This document shows positions 1-5,855 of a DNA stretch of 7,095 nt, one piece after another. Location: positions 1 to 7,095 of the forward strand of contig JADWMH010000010.1 of assembly GCA_015767355.1 (NCBI GenBank). Direction: 5' to 3'. The notes beneath the pieces were generated by a model, which saw only the letters and a list, made by a program, of their open reading frames with translations, searched no databases and was not told where the DNA came from. The stretch's first letter is position 1. Each line of letters opens with the position of its first letter. A program made the position numbers and the translations under genes. Source of the stretch: Gammaproteobacteria bacterium. Lineage in GTDB: Bacteria > Pseudomonadota > Gammaproteobacteria > Chromatiales > Chromatiaceae.

Positions 1-198
1 AACCCCGATCTGACCGCAAACTACCAGGGGCACACGACAGCTTCCACAGTCTCTGTTGACCCTGTTTCAGCGGCATATTCCAACAACAGCGACCTGTTTG
101 CAGGCCTGGAGGCTGGAGATGTGACGCACTCGGACTCCCCCTCCTCCCTCGACACCATCAGTCGCGGCAACCCTGATCTCGAGTGTAATTGCATCTAA
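1..198 (+). CDS. C-terminal fragment of an unrecognised protein (5' end outside window)
   Basis: An open frame runs from the first base of the window to TAA at 196-198 and gives 65 C-terminal residues. I do not recognise the family. The fragment is rich in Ser, Thr, Asp and Asn, has no membrane segment and ends in a short Cys-containing tail (ECNCI). The tetrapeptide NPDL occurs at its very start (residues 1-4) and again near its end (residues 57-60). The two copies share AACCC-Y-GATCT at DNA level, 168 bp apart, which hints at an internal repeat with most of it outside the window. A strong hairpin terminator follows 16 bp after the stop codon, which supports this being a genuine gene end. 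The low-complexity, polar composition would suit a secreted or surface protein, but that is only a guess. Confidence 0.6.
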   Translation, partial: NPDLTANYQGHTTASTVSVDPVSAAYSNNSDLFAGLEAGDVTHSDSPSSLDTISRGNPDLECNCI

Positions 199-214
199 CC
201 GCTCGAGAAGCTCT

Positions 215-257
215 AAAAGCTCTGATCGATTCGTTTCGCGACTTGATCAGAGCTTTT
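215..257 (+). terminator. Intrinsic terminator, possibly bidirectional
   Basis: A perfect 13-bp stem (AAAAGCTCTGATC at 215-227 pairs with GATCAGAGCTTTT at 245-257). The stem continues inward through a G-T and an A-T pair, one T-C mismatch and three more pairs (231-233 with 239-241), leaving a 5-nt loop at 234-238. It ends in TTTT followed by ATAT. It lies just after the stop at 198. The A-tract on the left arm means it could also end transcripts from the opposite strand, such as read-through from the LysR gene that converges from the right. Confidence 0.8.
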
Positions 258-280
258 ATATCCACTCAATCACGTTCGGC

Positions 281-470
281 TCATGAGTCCATAGGATGTG
301 TCGAGGAACGAGGCGCATCAATATCACCTACGCCAAATCGGTGCGCTTGGCCTCCATGGATATAGGCAAACGACATGGGGCCCTGACGCACGGTACACCT
401 GGATCTCTCCTTCGTCGAGATGACAATCTGTAAACTGGCAAACGAAGGATGCCCAATTCCATGCCTTTTC
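281..470. repeat. Probable dispersed intergenic repeat, non-coding
   Basis: This gene-free stretch contains two small hairpins. One pairs 295-302 with 312-319 (8 pairs if G-U is allowed, 9-nt loop) and the other pairs GCCAA at 332-336 with TTGGC at 347-351. It also holds a CTTCGTCGAGATGACAAT block near 411-428. On the - strand a 68-codon frame reads through it, but its translation contains ISTKERS, a peptide I know from spurious ORFs across intergenic repeats, so I do not call a gene. The repeat assignment is inference: only one copy is present here and copy number cannot be judged from the window. Confidence 0.4.
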
Positions 471-1352
471 TCATAGCTCTCCGGCAAGATAATCGATAAA
501 TTTTCTCACCTTGGCCTGCTCCAGCCGTTGGCTCTGGTAAACCGCGTAAATACCGGCATCCGCGATATGATAGTCAGGCAGCAGATGGACCAGTTTCCCT
601 TTTTTCAGATCCTTCTCGACGAGAAAATCCGATAATGCGGAGACCCCTGCGCCTTCCAGCAACAATCTACTCACTGCATTGCCATTGTTGGTTTTAATTC
701 TGCCTTTTACCTGGACCTCCCTGCTTTTCCCGTTCCTGGTGAATATGCAGTGATACGGGGTTGGCAGGAGCGTAAAGATAATCCATTCATGTTGAGATAG
801 ATCCCCGGGGCTCTGCGGTAATCCCATGCGTTCGATATAGTCCGGGGATGCACATAACAGACGTGGTGAGTTTTTCAATTTTCGCGCACGCAGACTTGAA
901 TCCGGCAGCCAGCCAACCCTCACTGCGACGTCAATTCCCTGCCCTGTCATATCCACCACCTCGTCATCCAGCAACAACTCTGCACTGAGATCAGGATATT
1001 GTTGTAAAAAGCGGTTGAGCAGAGGGGCAATATGCTCGATACCGAAACCGGCAGGAGACGAGATTTTCAACAATCCACGCGGTTCATCCTGCAATGTACT
1101 GGTGCACGCCCTGGCATCGCCCACGACTTCCAGCAGGCGCACGCAATTCTGAAAATAGGTCTCGCCAATATCCGTCAGGCTCAAACTGCGCGTCGTACGG
1201 TTTAGCAGCCGCACACCAATGTTTTGCTCCAGCAGGGAGACGTGTTTACTGATGGCGGACTTCGCAATACCCAGACGCCTGCCAGCGCCCGAAAAACTTC
1301 CGCACTCGACAACATGGGCGAAAATCACCATGCGTTTCAGATCATTCAACAT
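471..1352 (-). CDS. LysR-family transcriptional regulator
   Basis: A 293-residue protein, the normal length for the family. The N-terminal winged helix-turn-helix covers about residues 1-60. The family signature GSFSGAGRRLGIAKSAISKH is followed by SLLEQNIGVRLLNRTTRSLSLT. The rest is the periplasmic-binding-protein-like effector domain, with PDLSAELLLDD near its start and a hydrophobic GAGVSALSDFLV segment later. The effector is unknown. I chose ATG at 1350-1352 because GAGAA sits about 8 bases upstream of it. An earlier in-frame TTG at 1386-1388 would add 12 residues and place the start inside the operator palindrome, so it is less likely. The gene is divergent from the SRPBCC gene at 1477, with a T-N11-A inverted repeat between them, which suggests autoregulation and control of that neighbour. 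LysR identity is certain; the regulated pathway is not known. Confidence 0.95.
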   Translation of the reverse strand: MLNDLKRMVIFAHVVECGSFSGAGRRLGIAKSAISKHVSLLEQNIGVRLLNRTTRSLSLTDIGETYFQNCVRLLEVVGDARACTSTLQDEPRGLLKISSPAGFGIEHIAPLLNRFLQQYPDLSAELLLDDEVVDMTGQGIDVAVRVGWLPDSSLRARKLKNSPRLLCASPDYIERMGLPQSPGDLSQHEWIIFTLLPTPYHCIFTRNGKSREVQVKGRIKTNNGNAVSRLLLEGAGVSALSDFLVEKDLKKGKLVHLLPDYHIADAGIYAVYQSQRLEQAKVRKFIDYLAGEL

Positions 1353-1367
1353 AATACTGTTCTCGAT

Positions 1368-1388
1368 TTGATAACAGAGCGTTATCAA
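1368..1388. promoter_or_regulatory. LysR-type operator (T-N11-A inverted repeat)
   Basis: A perfect inverted repeat, TTGATAAC-N5-GTTATCAA. Within it T1372 and A1384 are separated by 11 bases, the T-N11-A form typical of LysR binding boxes. It lies 16 bp upstream of the LysR start and 9 bp upstream of the -35 element of the divergent gene, so its centre is near -55 from that gene's predicted transcription start. This is the usual recognition-site layout for a LysR protein controlling a divergent target and repressing itself. The binding protein is inferred from position. Confidence 0.75.
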
Positions 1389-1397
1389 TTATCCATA

Positions 1398-1426
1398 TTG
1401 TTAATTAATTGAGCTCATCATATGAT
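1398..1426 (+). promoter_or_regulatory. Sigma70-type promoter for the SRPBCC gene
   Basis: TTGTTA at 1398-1403 and TATGAT at 1421-1426 are separated by exactly 17 bp, with an AT-rich spacer. Transcription would start near 1433, giving a leader of about 44 nt before the ATG at 1477. A short palindrome, GAGATATCTC (1439-1448), falls in that leader and could be a second regulatory site or an activation-site half. Confidence 0.6.
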
Positions 1427-1476
1427 AATAACCACTGAGAGATATCTCAAGTACTTTCAACATTTGGAGAACAATC

Positions 1477-2097
1477 ATGAAACTGAAAAATATCCATGAA
1501 GAAGTAGCCGTAGACGTCACACCGGAAAAAATGTGGGAGAGTTTGACCCACTTTGGCGATGTCTCACAATTCCATGCAGGAGTGGAGAAATCATATAGTG
1601 TAGAAGGCAGTGACAACGCAGCTGACTTGGGATGCGAACGCGTGTGTAAGATCGTTGATATGGGACTGAATATTGTCCTCAAGGAGCGCATTTACAACTA
1701 CGTGGAGGGCGAGAGCTACCAGTATGAAGTCTATGAATGGAAAAACTTTCCGATTAAAAAAATGTTATGGGGCTTCAAGGTCAAACAGGATGCACAAGGC
1801 AATACCCTGCTGCGCATCGATATTGACTATAAAGCCAAACCCGCTTTTCTGACGTCCCTGATGGCGGGGAAAATGAAAAAAATGGCTCATGATGTACTGC
1901 TGGGATACAAGCATTTTACCGAAACCGGCGAGAAGAAGGTTCCCATCAAATCACTCAGAAAGAGATACCACCACCTCGTGCCCTCCCGTACCAGAGACGT
2001 TATTCAGCCCTGTTTTTTCAAAATATATAAGCTCATTGAAAGCAATAAAATTGATATGGGAAGTATCAACATCTTCCAGGTTGCTCCAGCGAAATGA
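1477..2097 (+). CDS. SRPBCC (START-like / polyketide cyclase-like) domain protein
   Basis: A 206-residue protein. Residues 1 to about 150 look like a SRPBCC fold, a helix-grip domain that binds hydrophobic ligands in a deep cavity. The pattern is an N-terminal strand (IHEEVAVDVTPEKMWESLTHFGDVSQFH), a middle run of alternating strands (ERVCKIVDMGLNIVLKERI, ESYQYEVYEW) and a long amphipathic C-terminal helix (about 130-152, MAGKMKKMAHDVLLGYKHF). No signal peptide or membrane segment is seen, so it is probably cytosolic. A basic tail of about 55 residues (RKRYHH...IYKLIESNKIDMGSINIF) follows and is longer than usual for simple family members. ATG at 1477 is preceded by GGAGA at 1466-1470 with 6-bp spacing. 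The gene has its own promoter and is divergent from a LysR gene. The ligand and role are unknown; the fold call rests on sequence pattern alone. Confidence 0.8.
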   Translation: MKLKNIHEEVAVDVTPEKMWESLTHFGDVSQFHAGVEKSYSVEGSDNAADLGCERVCKIVDMGLNIVLKERIYNYVEGESYQYEVYEWKNFPIKKMLWGFKVKQDAQGNTLLRIDIDYKAKPAFLTSLMAGKMKKMAHDVLLGYKHFTETGEKKVPIKSLRKRYHHLVPSRTRDVIQPCFFKIYKLIESNKIDMGSINIFQVAPAK

Positions 2098-2403
2098 AGC
2101 AATGTGTATTTCAGGAAGAAAACGAAAAGAATCACGATGATAACCTCTATGAGCATCATCTTCAGCTGGCTGATATTCTGCACATTCAGCCACTTAAGCT
2201 TTGAACGCCCGTACCGACCTGACCGGTAAAATAGATGTTGAATGCCATTAAGGTTTTGACGCGCCAATGTAAAACATGAAACCGGCCCCCAAAAAGGAGA
2301 ACGCAACAGCGATTAAGCTGATATAAAAAATAGCCTCTACTCCATGGAGCCATTGACCTCCATATCTACCGGAAAATCGACGAGTGCATCGTAGTTTACG
2401 TAA
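2098..2403. other. Gene-free stretch, probably decayed
   Basis: I find no convincing complete gene here. A - strand frame (2248-2469) has no ATG, GTG or TTG start before its stop upstream, yet its C-terminal part reads as one membrane segment (about YISLIAVAFSFLGAGFMFYI) followed by GASKP and a stop. It may be the end of a decayed membrane protein gene. A second - strand frame (2004-2306), also hydrophobic, overlaps the end of the SRPBCC gene on the opposite strand and is probably an antisense artefact. Small inverted repeats occur at 2162-2173 (TCAGC-TG-GCTGA) and 2212-2228 (TACCG-N7-CGGTA). No clear terminator for the SRPBCC gene is visible. Confidence 0.4.
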
Positions 2404-2465
2404 ATTACGCCATCTGACCAGCAGGGTTGCCCCGGGGCCGTTGCGCTCGCCGGCTACCGGCGAGC
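2390..2465. repeat. Cluster of three palindromes at the edge of the sulP remnant
   Basis: Three inverted repeats lie within 76 bp. First, 2390-2409 is a 20-bp near-perfect palindrome centred on TTTACGTAAA with one G-T mismatched pair. Second, CCCCGGGG is at 2430-2437. Third, a perfect 9-bp stem, GCTCGCCGG at 2445-2453 and CCGGCGAGC at 2457-2465, has a 3-nt CTA loop. The last lies where recognisable SulP sequence begins. There is no T-tract after the strong hairpin on the + strand, so it is not a standard terminator in that direction. Confidence 0.6.
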
Positions 2466-2754
2466 CTGGTTACCCAAAGATATAGCCGCAGGTCTGTCGG
2501 TGGCTGCCATCGCACTTCCTGTTGGCATTGCCTATGCCGACCTGGCCGGGGTTCCCGCTGTGGTCGGCATGTACTCCGCCATATTCCCACTGTTCGTCTA
2601 TGCACTATTTGGTTCGTCGCGGCAGTTGATGACCGGGCCGGATGCAGCGACATGCATCATCGTTGCTGCGGCTCTGGCTCCCCTGGCCGCTGGAGATCGT
2701 TTCAGGGAAAGAACTCATAAGAAGCTTGAAGCACAGCAGGCGAAAGAAGGATAG
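2404..2754 (+). pseudogene. SulP-family anion transporter remnant (N-terminal membrane part only)
   Basis: The frame from 2404 to the TAG at 2752-2754 contains about 85 residues that match the start of SulP (sulfate permease / SLC26-like) transporters. They run from GYRRAWLPKDIAAGLSVAAI through LPVGIAYADLAGVPAVVGMY and SSRQLMTGPDAATCI to AALAPLAAGD, ending at 2697. These cover the first membrane helices and the conserved GP-A-T region near the substrate site. Full-length family members have roughly 500-600 residues, with about a dozen membrane spans and often a C-terminal STAS domain; all of that is missing. There is no ATG, GTG or TTG between the in-frame TAA at 2401-2403 and the GTG at 2500, which falls inside the first helix, so the 5' end is lost too. 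After 2697 the frame continues with an unrelated polar tail (RFRERTHKKLEAQQAKEG), which may be sequence beyond a deletion. It cannot make a working transporter. Confidence 0.85.
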
Positions 2755-2782
2755 TTTGCACGTTGGCCGCTACAATGATTTC

Positions 2783-3214
2783 TCAGGAATCCATCAACAG
2801 CAAGTTCTCGAAAGGCTGGTGATTTTTCCAGCGATAGGTGTGAAAATCGCGTTGATCAGTAGAAAGTATGCGTCCATGCCCCAACTCTTCAGCAAGAATA
2901 ACCATGGATGCATCAGCCAGGTCCATTGGCAGATCAGCGTATTTCTGCATCAGCCATGAAGCACGCAGCATGTATTCCTTTTCAAGCTGAAAGATAGAGA
3001 ACATCTCAGCTGCGCATAAATCGAGGAATATTCGAGCTTCCCGAATACTACAGCGACTATACAGCATGTAGCAGGTTTCAGTTATTACAGGCCATGTCGT
3101 AATAAGTTTGTCCGTGCACACAGAGGTATATTCAACGGCTCTCTGATGGTAATGATCATTTTTATTTAGCAGTGCATACCAGTATCCGGTATCAGTGATC
3201 AGGGTATTTTTCAT
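2783..3214 (-). CDS. vapC: Type II toxin, PIN-domain ribonuclease (module 1, VapC-like)
   Basis: A 143-residue protein covering one PIN domain, the usual size. PIN toxins are Mg-dependent RNases that cut specific RNAs and halt translation. The acidic residues expected at the metal site are present: D8 in LITDTGYWYALL, E46 in WPVITETCYML, D98 or D101 in LPMDLADASMV, and D120 in ILSTDQRDF. The final DFHTYR motif is typical of one large VapC subgroup. The start at 3212-3214 overlaps the antitoxin gene by 23 bp, and only a weak ribosome site precedes it, so its translation is probably coupled to the antitoxin. It converges on the sulP remnant. The four intact acids argue that it is functional. 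Confidence 0.92.
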   Translation of the reverse strand: MKNTLITDTGYWYALLNKNDHYHQRAVEYTSVCTDKLITTWPVITETCYMLYSRCSIREARIFLDLCAAEMFSIFQLEKEYMLRASWLMQKYADLPMDLADASMVILAEELGHGRILSTDQRDFHTYRWKNHQPFENLLLMDS

Positions 3215-3461
3215 TCAGATAGTCCATTATGTATTTCTTGTGGTTCACAGAAGCGTCTTCAGGGCCTTCTGCTATACCTCCGATCAATTCCACAATCTTG
3301 CGGTTATTGGCCAGGGCATCCTGCTCAGCCTGAGCCTGCTCTGCAAGGAAATAGTGATCCAAAGCCTCTTTCAAGATCTCTGTACGCGTTTTTCCGGTTT
3401 GCTGCTGAACTTCGATGAAATTATTTTCATAGCGATCATCAAGCCTGGCATTGATTCTCAT
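3192..3461 (-). CDS. Type II antitoxin, ribbon-helix-helix type (module 1)
   Basis: An 89-residue protein partnered with the PIN toxin that overlaps its 3' end. The N-terminal half looks like a ribbon-helix-helix DNA-binding domain: a strand MRINARLDD, then helices around YENNFIEVQQQTG and TRTEILKEALDHYFL. The acidic C-terminal half (about 50-89, with IAEGPEDAS and YLNEKYPDH) would be the part that wraps and inhibits the toxin. I chose ATG at 3459-3461 because GAGG lies 5 bases upstream; a GTG two codons earlier would swallow that site. Just upstream a perfect palindrome overlaps the predicted transcription start, the usual arrangement for repression by the antitoxin-toxin complex. Identity as antitoxin rests on its fold pattern and on its position. 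Confidence 0.87.
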   Translation of the reverse strand: MRINARLDDRYENNFIEVQQQTGKTRTEILKEALDHYFLAEQAQAEQDALANNRKIVELIGGIAEGPEDASVNHKKYIMDYLNEKYPDH

Positions 3462-3473
3462 AAACACCTCGCG

Positions 3474-3489
3474 GTATGACTTGTCATAC
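3474..3489. promoter_or_regulatory. Operator palindrome of toxin-antitoxin module 1
   Basis: A perfect inverted repeat GTATGAC-TT-GTCATAC, 12 bp upstream of the antitoxin ATG. It sits at or just after the transcription start predicted from the extended -10 element at 3494-3502. Its position suits autorepression by the RHH antitoxin. Confidence 0.7.
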
Positions 3490-3493
3490 GTTT

Positions 3494-3502
3494 ACTATAA
3501 CA
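3494..3502 (-). promoter_or_regulatory. Extended -10 promoter element of module 1
   Basis: On the - strand this reads TG-T-TATAGT, an extended -10 hexamer. No good -35 is found at 16-18 bp spacing (best match AATTCA, 3517-3522), which fits an extended -10 promoter. It lies in the 62-bp gap after the phosphoesterase stop codon, so the module has its own promoter although read-through from the upstream operon is possible. Confidence 0.5.
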
Positions 3503-3523
3503 CAGGAGTCTGCTGCTGAATTG

Positions 3524-4411
3524 TTATGTGTTTATCTCCCTGGCGAAATAGGCATACGCTTCGGCATCAAAAAAGCCCTGGCTGACCTTGCATACGCCGT
3601 TTTCAATATCAAACAACCAGAACCCCTCGCGATGCTCCTTGGTCGCACTTCCCGCGCAGTAAAGATCCACTTCCAATCCATCAAGCGGCGTGCGATAGCA
3701 GCGATGGATATGGCCGCAAAGCAGTGCCCCTGTTGTGACTTTTTTACAGATGTCGAGAAAATCATCGGCATTATGCAGTCCATGCAGTTTTTTGTCAGGC
3801 TGGCCATTTTCCAGCCTCGATGCATAGTGCGTCATGACGAAGAGGAAACGTCCGGATAGCCGCTCGTCATCAAGGATGCGATTCAGCGCCTCCAGCTGCA
3901 CACCTGGGATATGGCCATCCGAGCGCCATGGAACCGGGTTGGGTTTGGAGCTGTTGACCGCGACAATTGCAATATTATCATCGAACAGCCGTACGAAGGG
4001 CCAGATGCCGTCCGTGCAGTACTCAGGCAGATCGGTTTGCATGGCGGCGCCGAAGTTATCGAAGAAATAGTGGTTTGTAATGACATCTTTCGCATAGATA
4101 TCATGGTTTCCCGGCACCGTGATGAAACCCTGCGGCGCAACGGTCAGCGGCGCAATCAATTCAGCTGCATTACGCAGCTCTGCGTCTAGTCCGAGCGCCG
4201 TGTAATCCCCGGTACAGAGCACCAGGTCGATGTCGTTTTCATTCTTGAAGTTGTTCAGCACAGCGATCTTCTCCTCGGCTTCATCGAAGAACCGCCCCCT
4301 GCCCGCCAGCAGGTTCAGTGCGCCGATGGCGCGTTTGCCAAACCATTTTTTGAACGGCAGGGTGCGCAGTGAAAGATCAAAGTGAGGATCGCTAAAGTGT
4401 AAAATACGCAT
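3524..4411 (-). CDS. Calcineurin-like metallophosphoesterase
   Basis: A 295-residue cytosolic enzyme of the metallophosphoesterase superfamily, which hydrolyses phosphate mono- or diesters at a two-metal centre. All expected metal-binding motifs are seen in order: D8 and H10 in FSDPHFD, GD at 68-69 in CTGDYTALG, GNHD at 101-104, H195 in FVMTHYA, and GHIH at 233-236. There is no signal peptide or membrane segment. The substrate cannot be read from the sequence. The gene begins 16 bp after the stop of yegS on the same strand, and its ATG has no clear Shine-Dalgarno site, so it is probably translated from a shared transcript. This pairs a lipid kinase with a phosphoesterase, which could mean related substrates, but that is inference from context. 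Confidence 0.93.
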   Translation of the reverse strand: MRILHFSDPHFDLSLRTLPFKKWFGKRAIGALNLLAGRGRFFDEAEEKIAVLNNFKNENDIDLVLCTGDYTALGLDAELRNAAELIAPLTVAPQGFITVPGNHDIYAKDVITNHYFFDNFGAAMQTDLPEYCTDGIWPFVRLFDDNIAIVAVNSSKPNPVPWRSDGHIPGVQLEALNRILDDERLSGRFLFVMTHYASRLENGQPDKKLHGLHNADDFLDICKKVTTGALLCGHIHRCYRTPLDGLEVDLYCAGSATKEHREGFWLFDIENGVCKVSQGFFDAEAYAYFAREINT

Positions 4412-4427
4412 TGTGTTTAATGAGCTG

Positions 4428-5327
4428 TTAGTGTGCTTGTTTCAGCAGAGGACAAGATTCGGGCAGCACCAGCTTGATTGCGTCGGGAAGAACCTCGAAA
4501 CGAATCACCTTTGATCGGTAGGGCTCACCGTCGAGATTGACTGGCGCAATTTTACCATGCGCAGACATCTCCACCCATGGCGTTTGGAACAGCATTACAA
4601 ATTCACCCTCTGGCGAGGGATTGAGAATCTCGTCAACCACCCGCGGGAGATCATGGGCAGAAAAGTCCTTCACGATCAACACATCCAGTAGCCCATCGTT
4701 GATAGAGGCATTCGGCGCCAGCACCTGCCCTCCTCCGGCCTGTCTGCCATTACACACAGCGCCAACGATGGCTGCCCCGGAAACCTCGCCCTCATGGGTA
4801 ACAAATTTGCCCCTGTATGGAGCAAAGTTCATTGCTTTAACCAGCCCGGTCAACGTATAGGCGCCGCCGCCGAGGAAGTTTTTCAACTCCACGGGAGTGT
4901 CCACAGTCACCTCGGCGCCAAATCCGCCGGACGCCACGTTGACGAAATGGCGTTCATTCGCCTTGCCGATATCGATTGGCGTACTTTTACCGTTGATCGC
5001 CAGTGAGAGCGCCGCCAGCGGATCACGCGGGATGTTGCAGGCAGTTGCAAAATCATTAGCTGTACCCAGGGGCATGATGGCAAGTTCAGGGCGCCGGGGC
5101 AGTTTCACCAGTGCATCGGCGACCTCGTTGACCGTGCCGTCGCCTCCACCTGCAATAATGCGTTCAACACCTTCGGCGATGGCCTCATTCACCAGGCGTT
5201 CGACATCGCCCGACTCATAGGTGGTGCGCACTTCCAGCGAGTGAGTCTGCTTGCGCGTCTCTGAAATGGCGTCCCTGATGCTTTTCAGCCCCGCTTTTTT
5301 TCCATTCAGGATGATGCGCGTTTTCAT
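4428..5327 (-). CDS. yegS: Lipid kinase YegS-like (diacylglycerol kinase catalytic family)
   Basis: A 299-residue protein, the same length as E. coli YegS, an ATP-dependent kinase reported to phosphorylate phosphatidylglycerol in vitro. The nucleotide-binding loop GGGDGT is at residues 60-65 and is followed by NEVADAL; PLGTANDFA is at 86-94. The second domain carries NGRQAGGGQ (193-201) with PNASINDGLLD (205-215), and LDGEP lies at 265-269. The end, LPESCPLL, also matches the enterobacterial C-terminus closely from memory. There is no membrane helix; members of this family act at the inner membrane face. ATG at 5325-5327 gives the family-normal N-terminus (RIILNGKKAG). GAAGAG lies about 9 bases upstream of it. 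The metallophosphoesterase follows 16 bp downstream. The in vivo substrate of the family remains uncertain. Confidence 0.95.
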   Translation of the reverse strand: MKTRIILNGKKAGLKSIRDAISETRKQTHSLEVRTTYESGDVERLVNEAIAEGVERIIAGGGDGTVNEVADALVKLPRRPELAIMPLGTANDFATACNIPRDPLAALSLAINGKSTPIDIGKANERHFVNVASGGFGAEVTVDTPVELKNFLGGGAYTLTGLVKAMNFAPYRGKFVTHEGEVSGAAIVGAVCNGRQAGGGQVLAPNASINDGLLDVLIVKDFSAHDLPRVVDEILNPSPEGEFVMLFQTPWVEMSAHGKIAPVNLDGEPYRSKVIRFEVLPDAIKLVLPESCPLLKQAH

Positions 5328-5428
5328 GATGCATGACTCTTCATTTGGAACTCTCCGATGACTTCACCCCATGTGCGTAGACAAGGCGGTATTTGTGGAT
5401 GCATGAAAGCATTGAGCGATTTATCAAT

Positions 5429-5854
5429 TTATTTTGGAGCAGACCATCTTAATCCGGGAAAACGGCTGAAATCATGATCCATGGTGATCCATTCACTGCC
5501 TGATTCTATCGCCAGCGCTGCATGGTAGGCATCCGGAACCAGGTTGCCTCTGGCGTTCACTTGTTCGCATAATTTCCTGAAAATGTCCCAGTGGCGTTGC
5601 TGTGGCGCCACAATCACGCAGTTGGGCTGGCTGCGTATCTGTTCAATAAATGTGAGTGCATCCTGCAGGGAACTGGGCGGGTCGAAAATTTTCTGGTGTG
5701 TAACGATGCGTAAAAAACCGCTCAAAACCAGTTCTGACATGGCAAATGCTTCATCAGAGTTAATCAGTGTCTCAAGCCAATGAACGCACGCTCCATGGTG
5801 AGGAGAATCCTGTCGATGCGCATAAACCAGTATATTGACATCGGGCAACTGCAT
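5429..5854 (-). CDS. vapC: Type II toxin, PIN-domain ribonuclease VapC (module 2)
   Basis: A 141-residue single PIN domain with all four active-site acids: D5 in LPDVNILVYAHR, E41 in AMSELVLSGFLRI, D108 in VPDAYHAALA, and D126 in TMDHDFSRFPGLRW. The opening DVNILVYAHR-DSPHH and the closing DHDFSRFPGLRW are typical of the COG1848-type VapC subgroup, which is distinct from the toxin of module 1. Such toxins cut tRNA or rRNA and stop translation until the antitoxin is restored. The start codon lies one base after the antitoxin stop (TAG-T-ATG), so translation is very likely coupled. It sits about 100 bp upstream of yegS on the same strand. No terminator is obvious between them, so toxin transcripts may run into yegS. 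Confidence 0.95.
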   Translation of the reverse strand: MQLPDVNILVYAHRQDSPHHGACVHWLETLINSDEAFAMSELVLSGFLRIVTHQKIFDPPSSLQDALTFIEQIRSQPNCVIVAPQQRHWDIFRKLCEQVNARGNLVPDAYHAALAIESGSEWITMDHDFSRFPGLRWSAPK

Positions 5855-5855
5855 A

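Noticed and set aside
281..487. 68-codon frame on the - strand
   Set aside because: It lies in repeat-like DNA, contains a peptide typical of spurious ORFs across intergenic repeats, and runs into the end of the LysR gene; no ribosome site supports it.
1353..1388. TTG start for the LysR gene, 12 residues upstream
   Set aside because: It would fall in the operator palindrome; the ATG at 1350-1352 has a ribosome site and gives the normal LysR N-terminus.
2004..2306. 100-codon hydrophobic frame on the - strand
   Set aside because: It starts with TTG, overlaps 94 bp of the SRPBCC gene antisense, and its hydrophobicity is partly what antisense of polar codons produces. The inner ATG at 2157-2159 has no good ribosome site.
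2405..2720. Frames overlapping the sulP remnant in other phases on both strands
   Set aside because: They are shadows of the SulP frame: Arg/Cys-rich translations without domain features.
2419..2740. CAGCAGG copies (2419-2425 and 2734-2740) flanking the sulP remnant as target-site duplication
   Set aside because: Seven bases is short, another CAGCAGG lies near the window end, and no mobile element lies between them.
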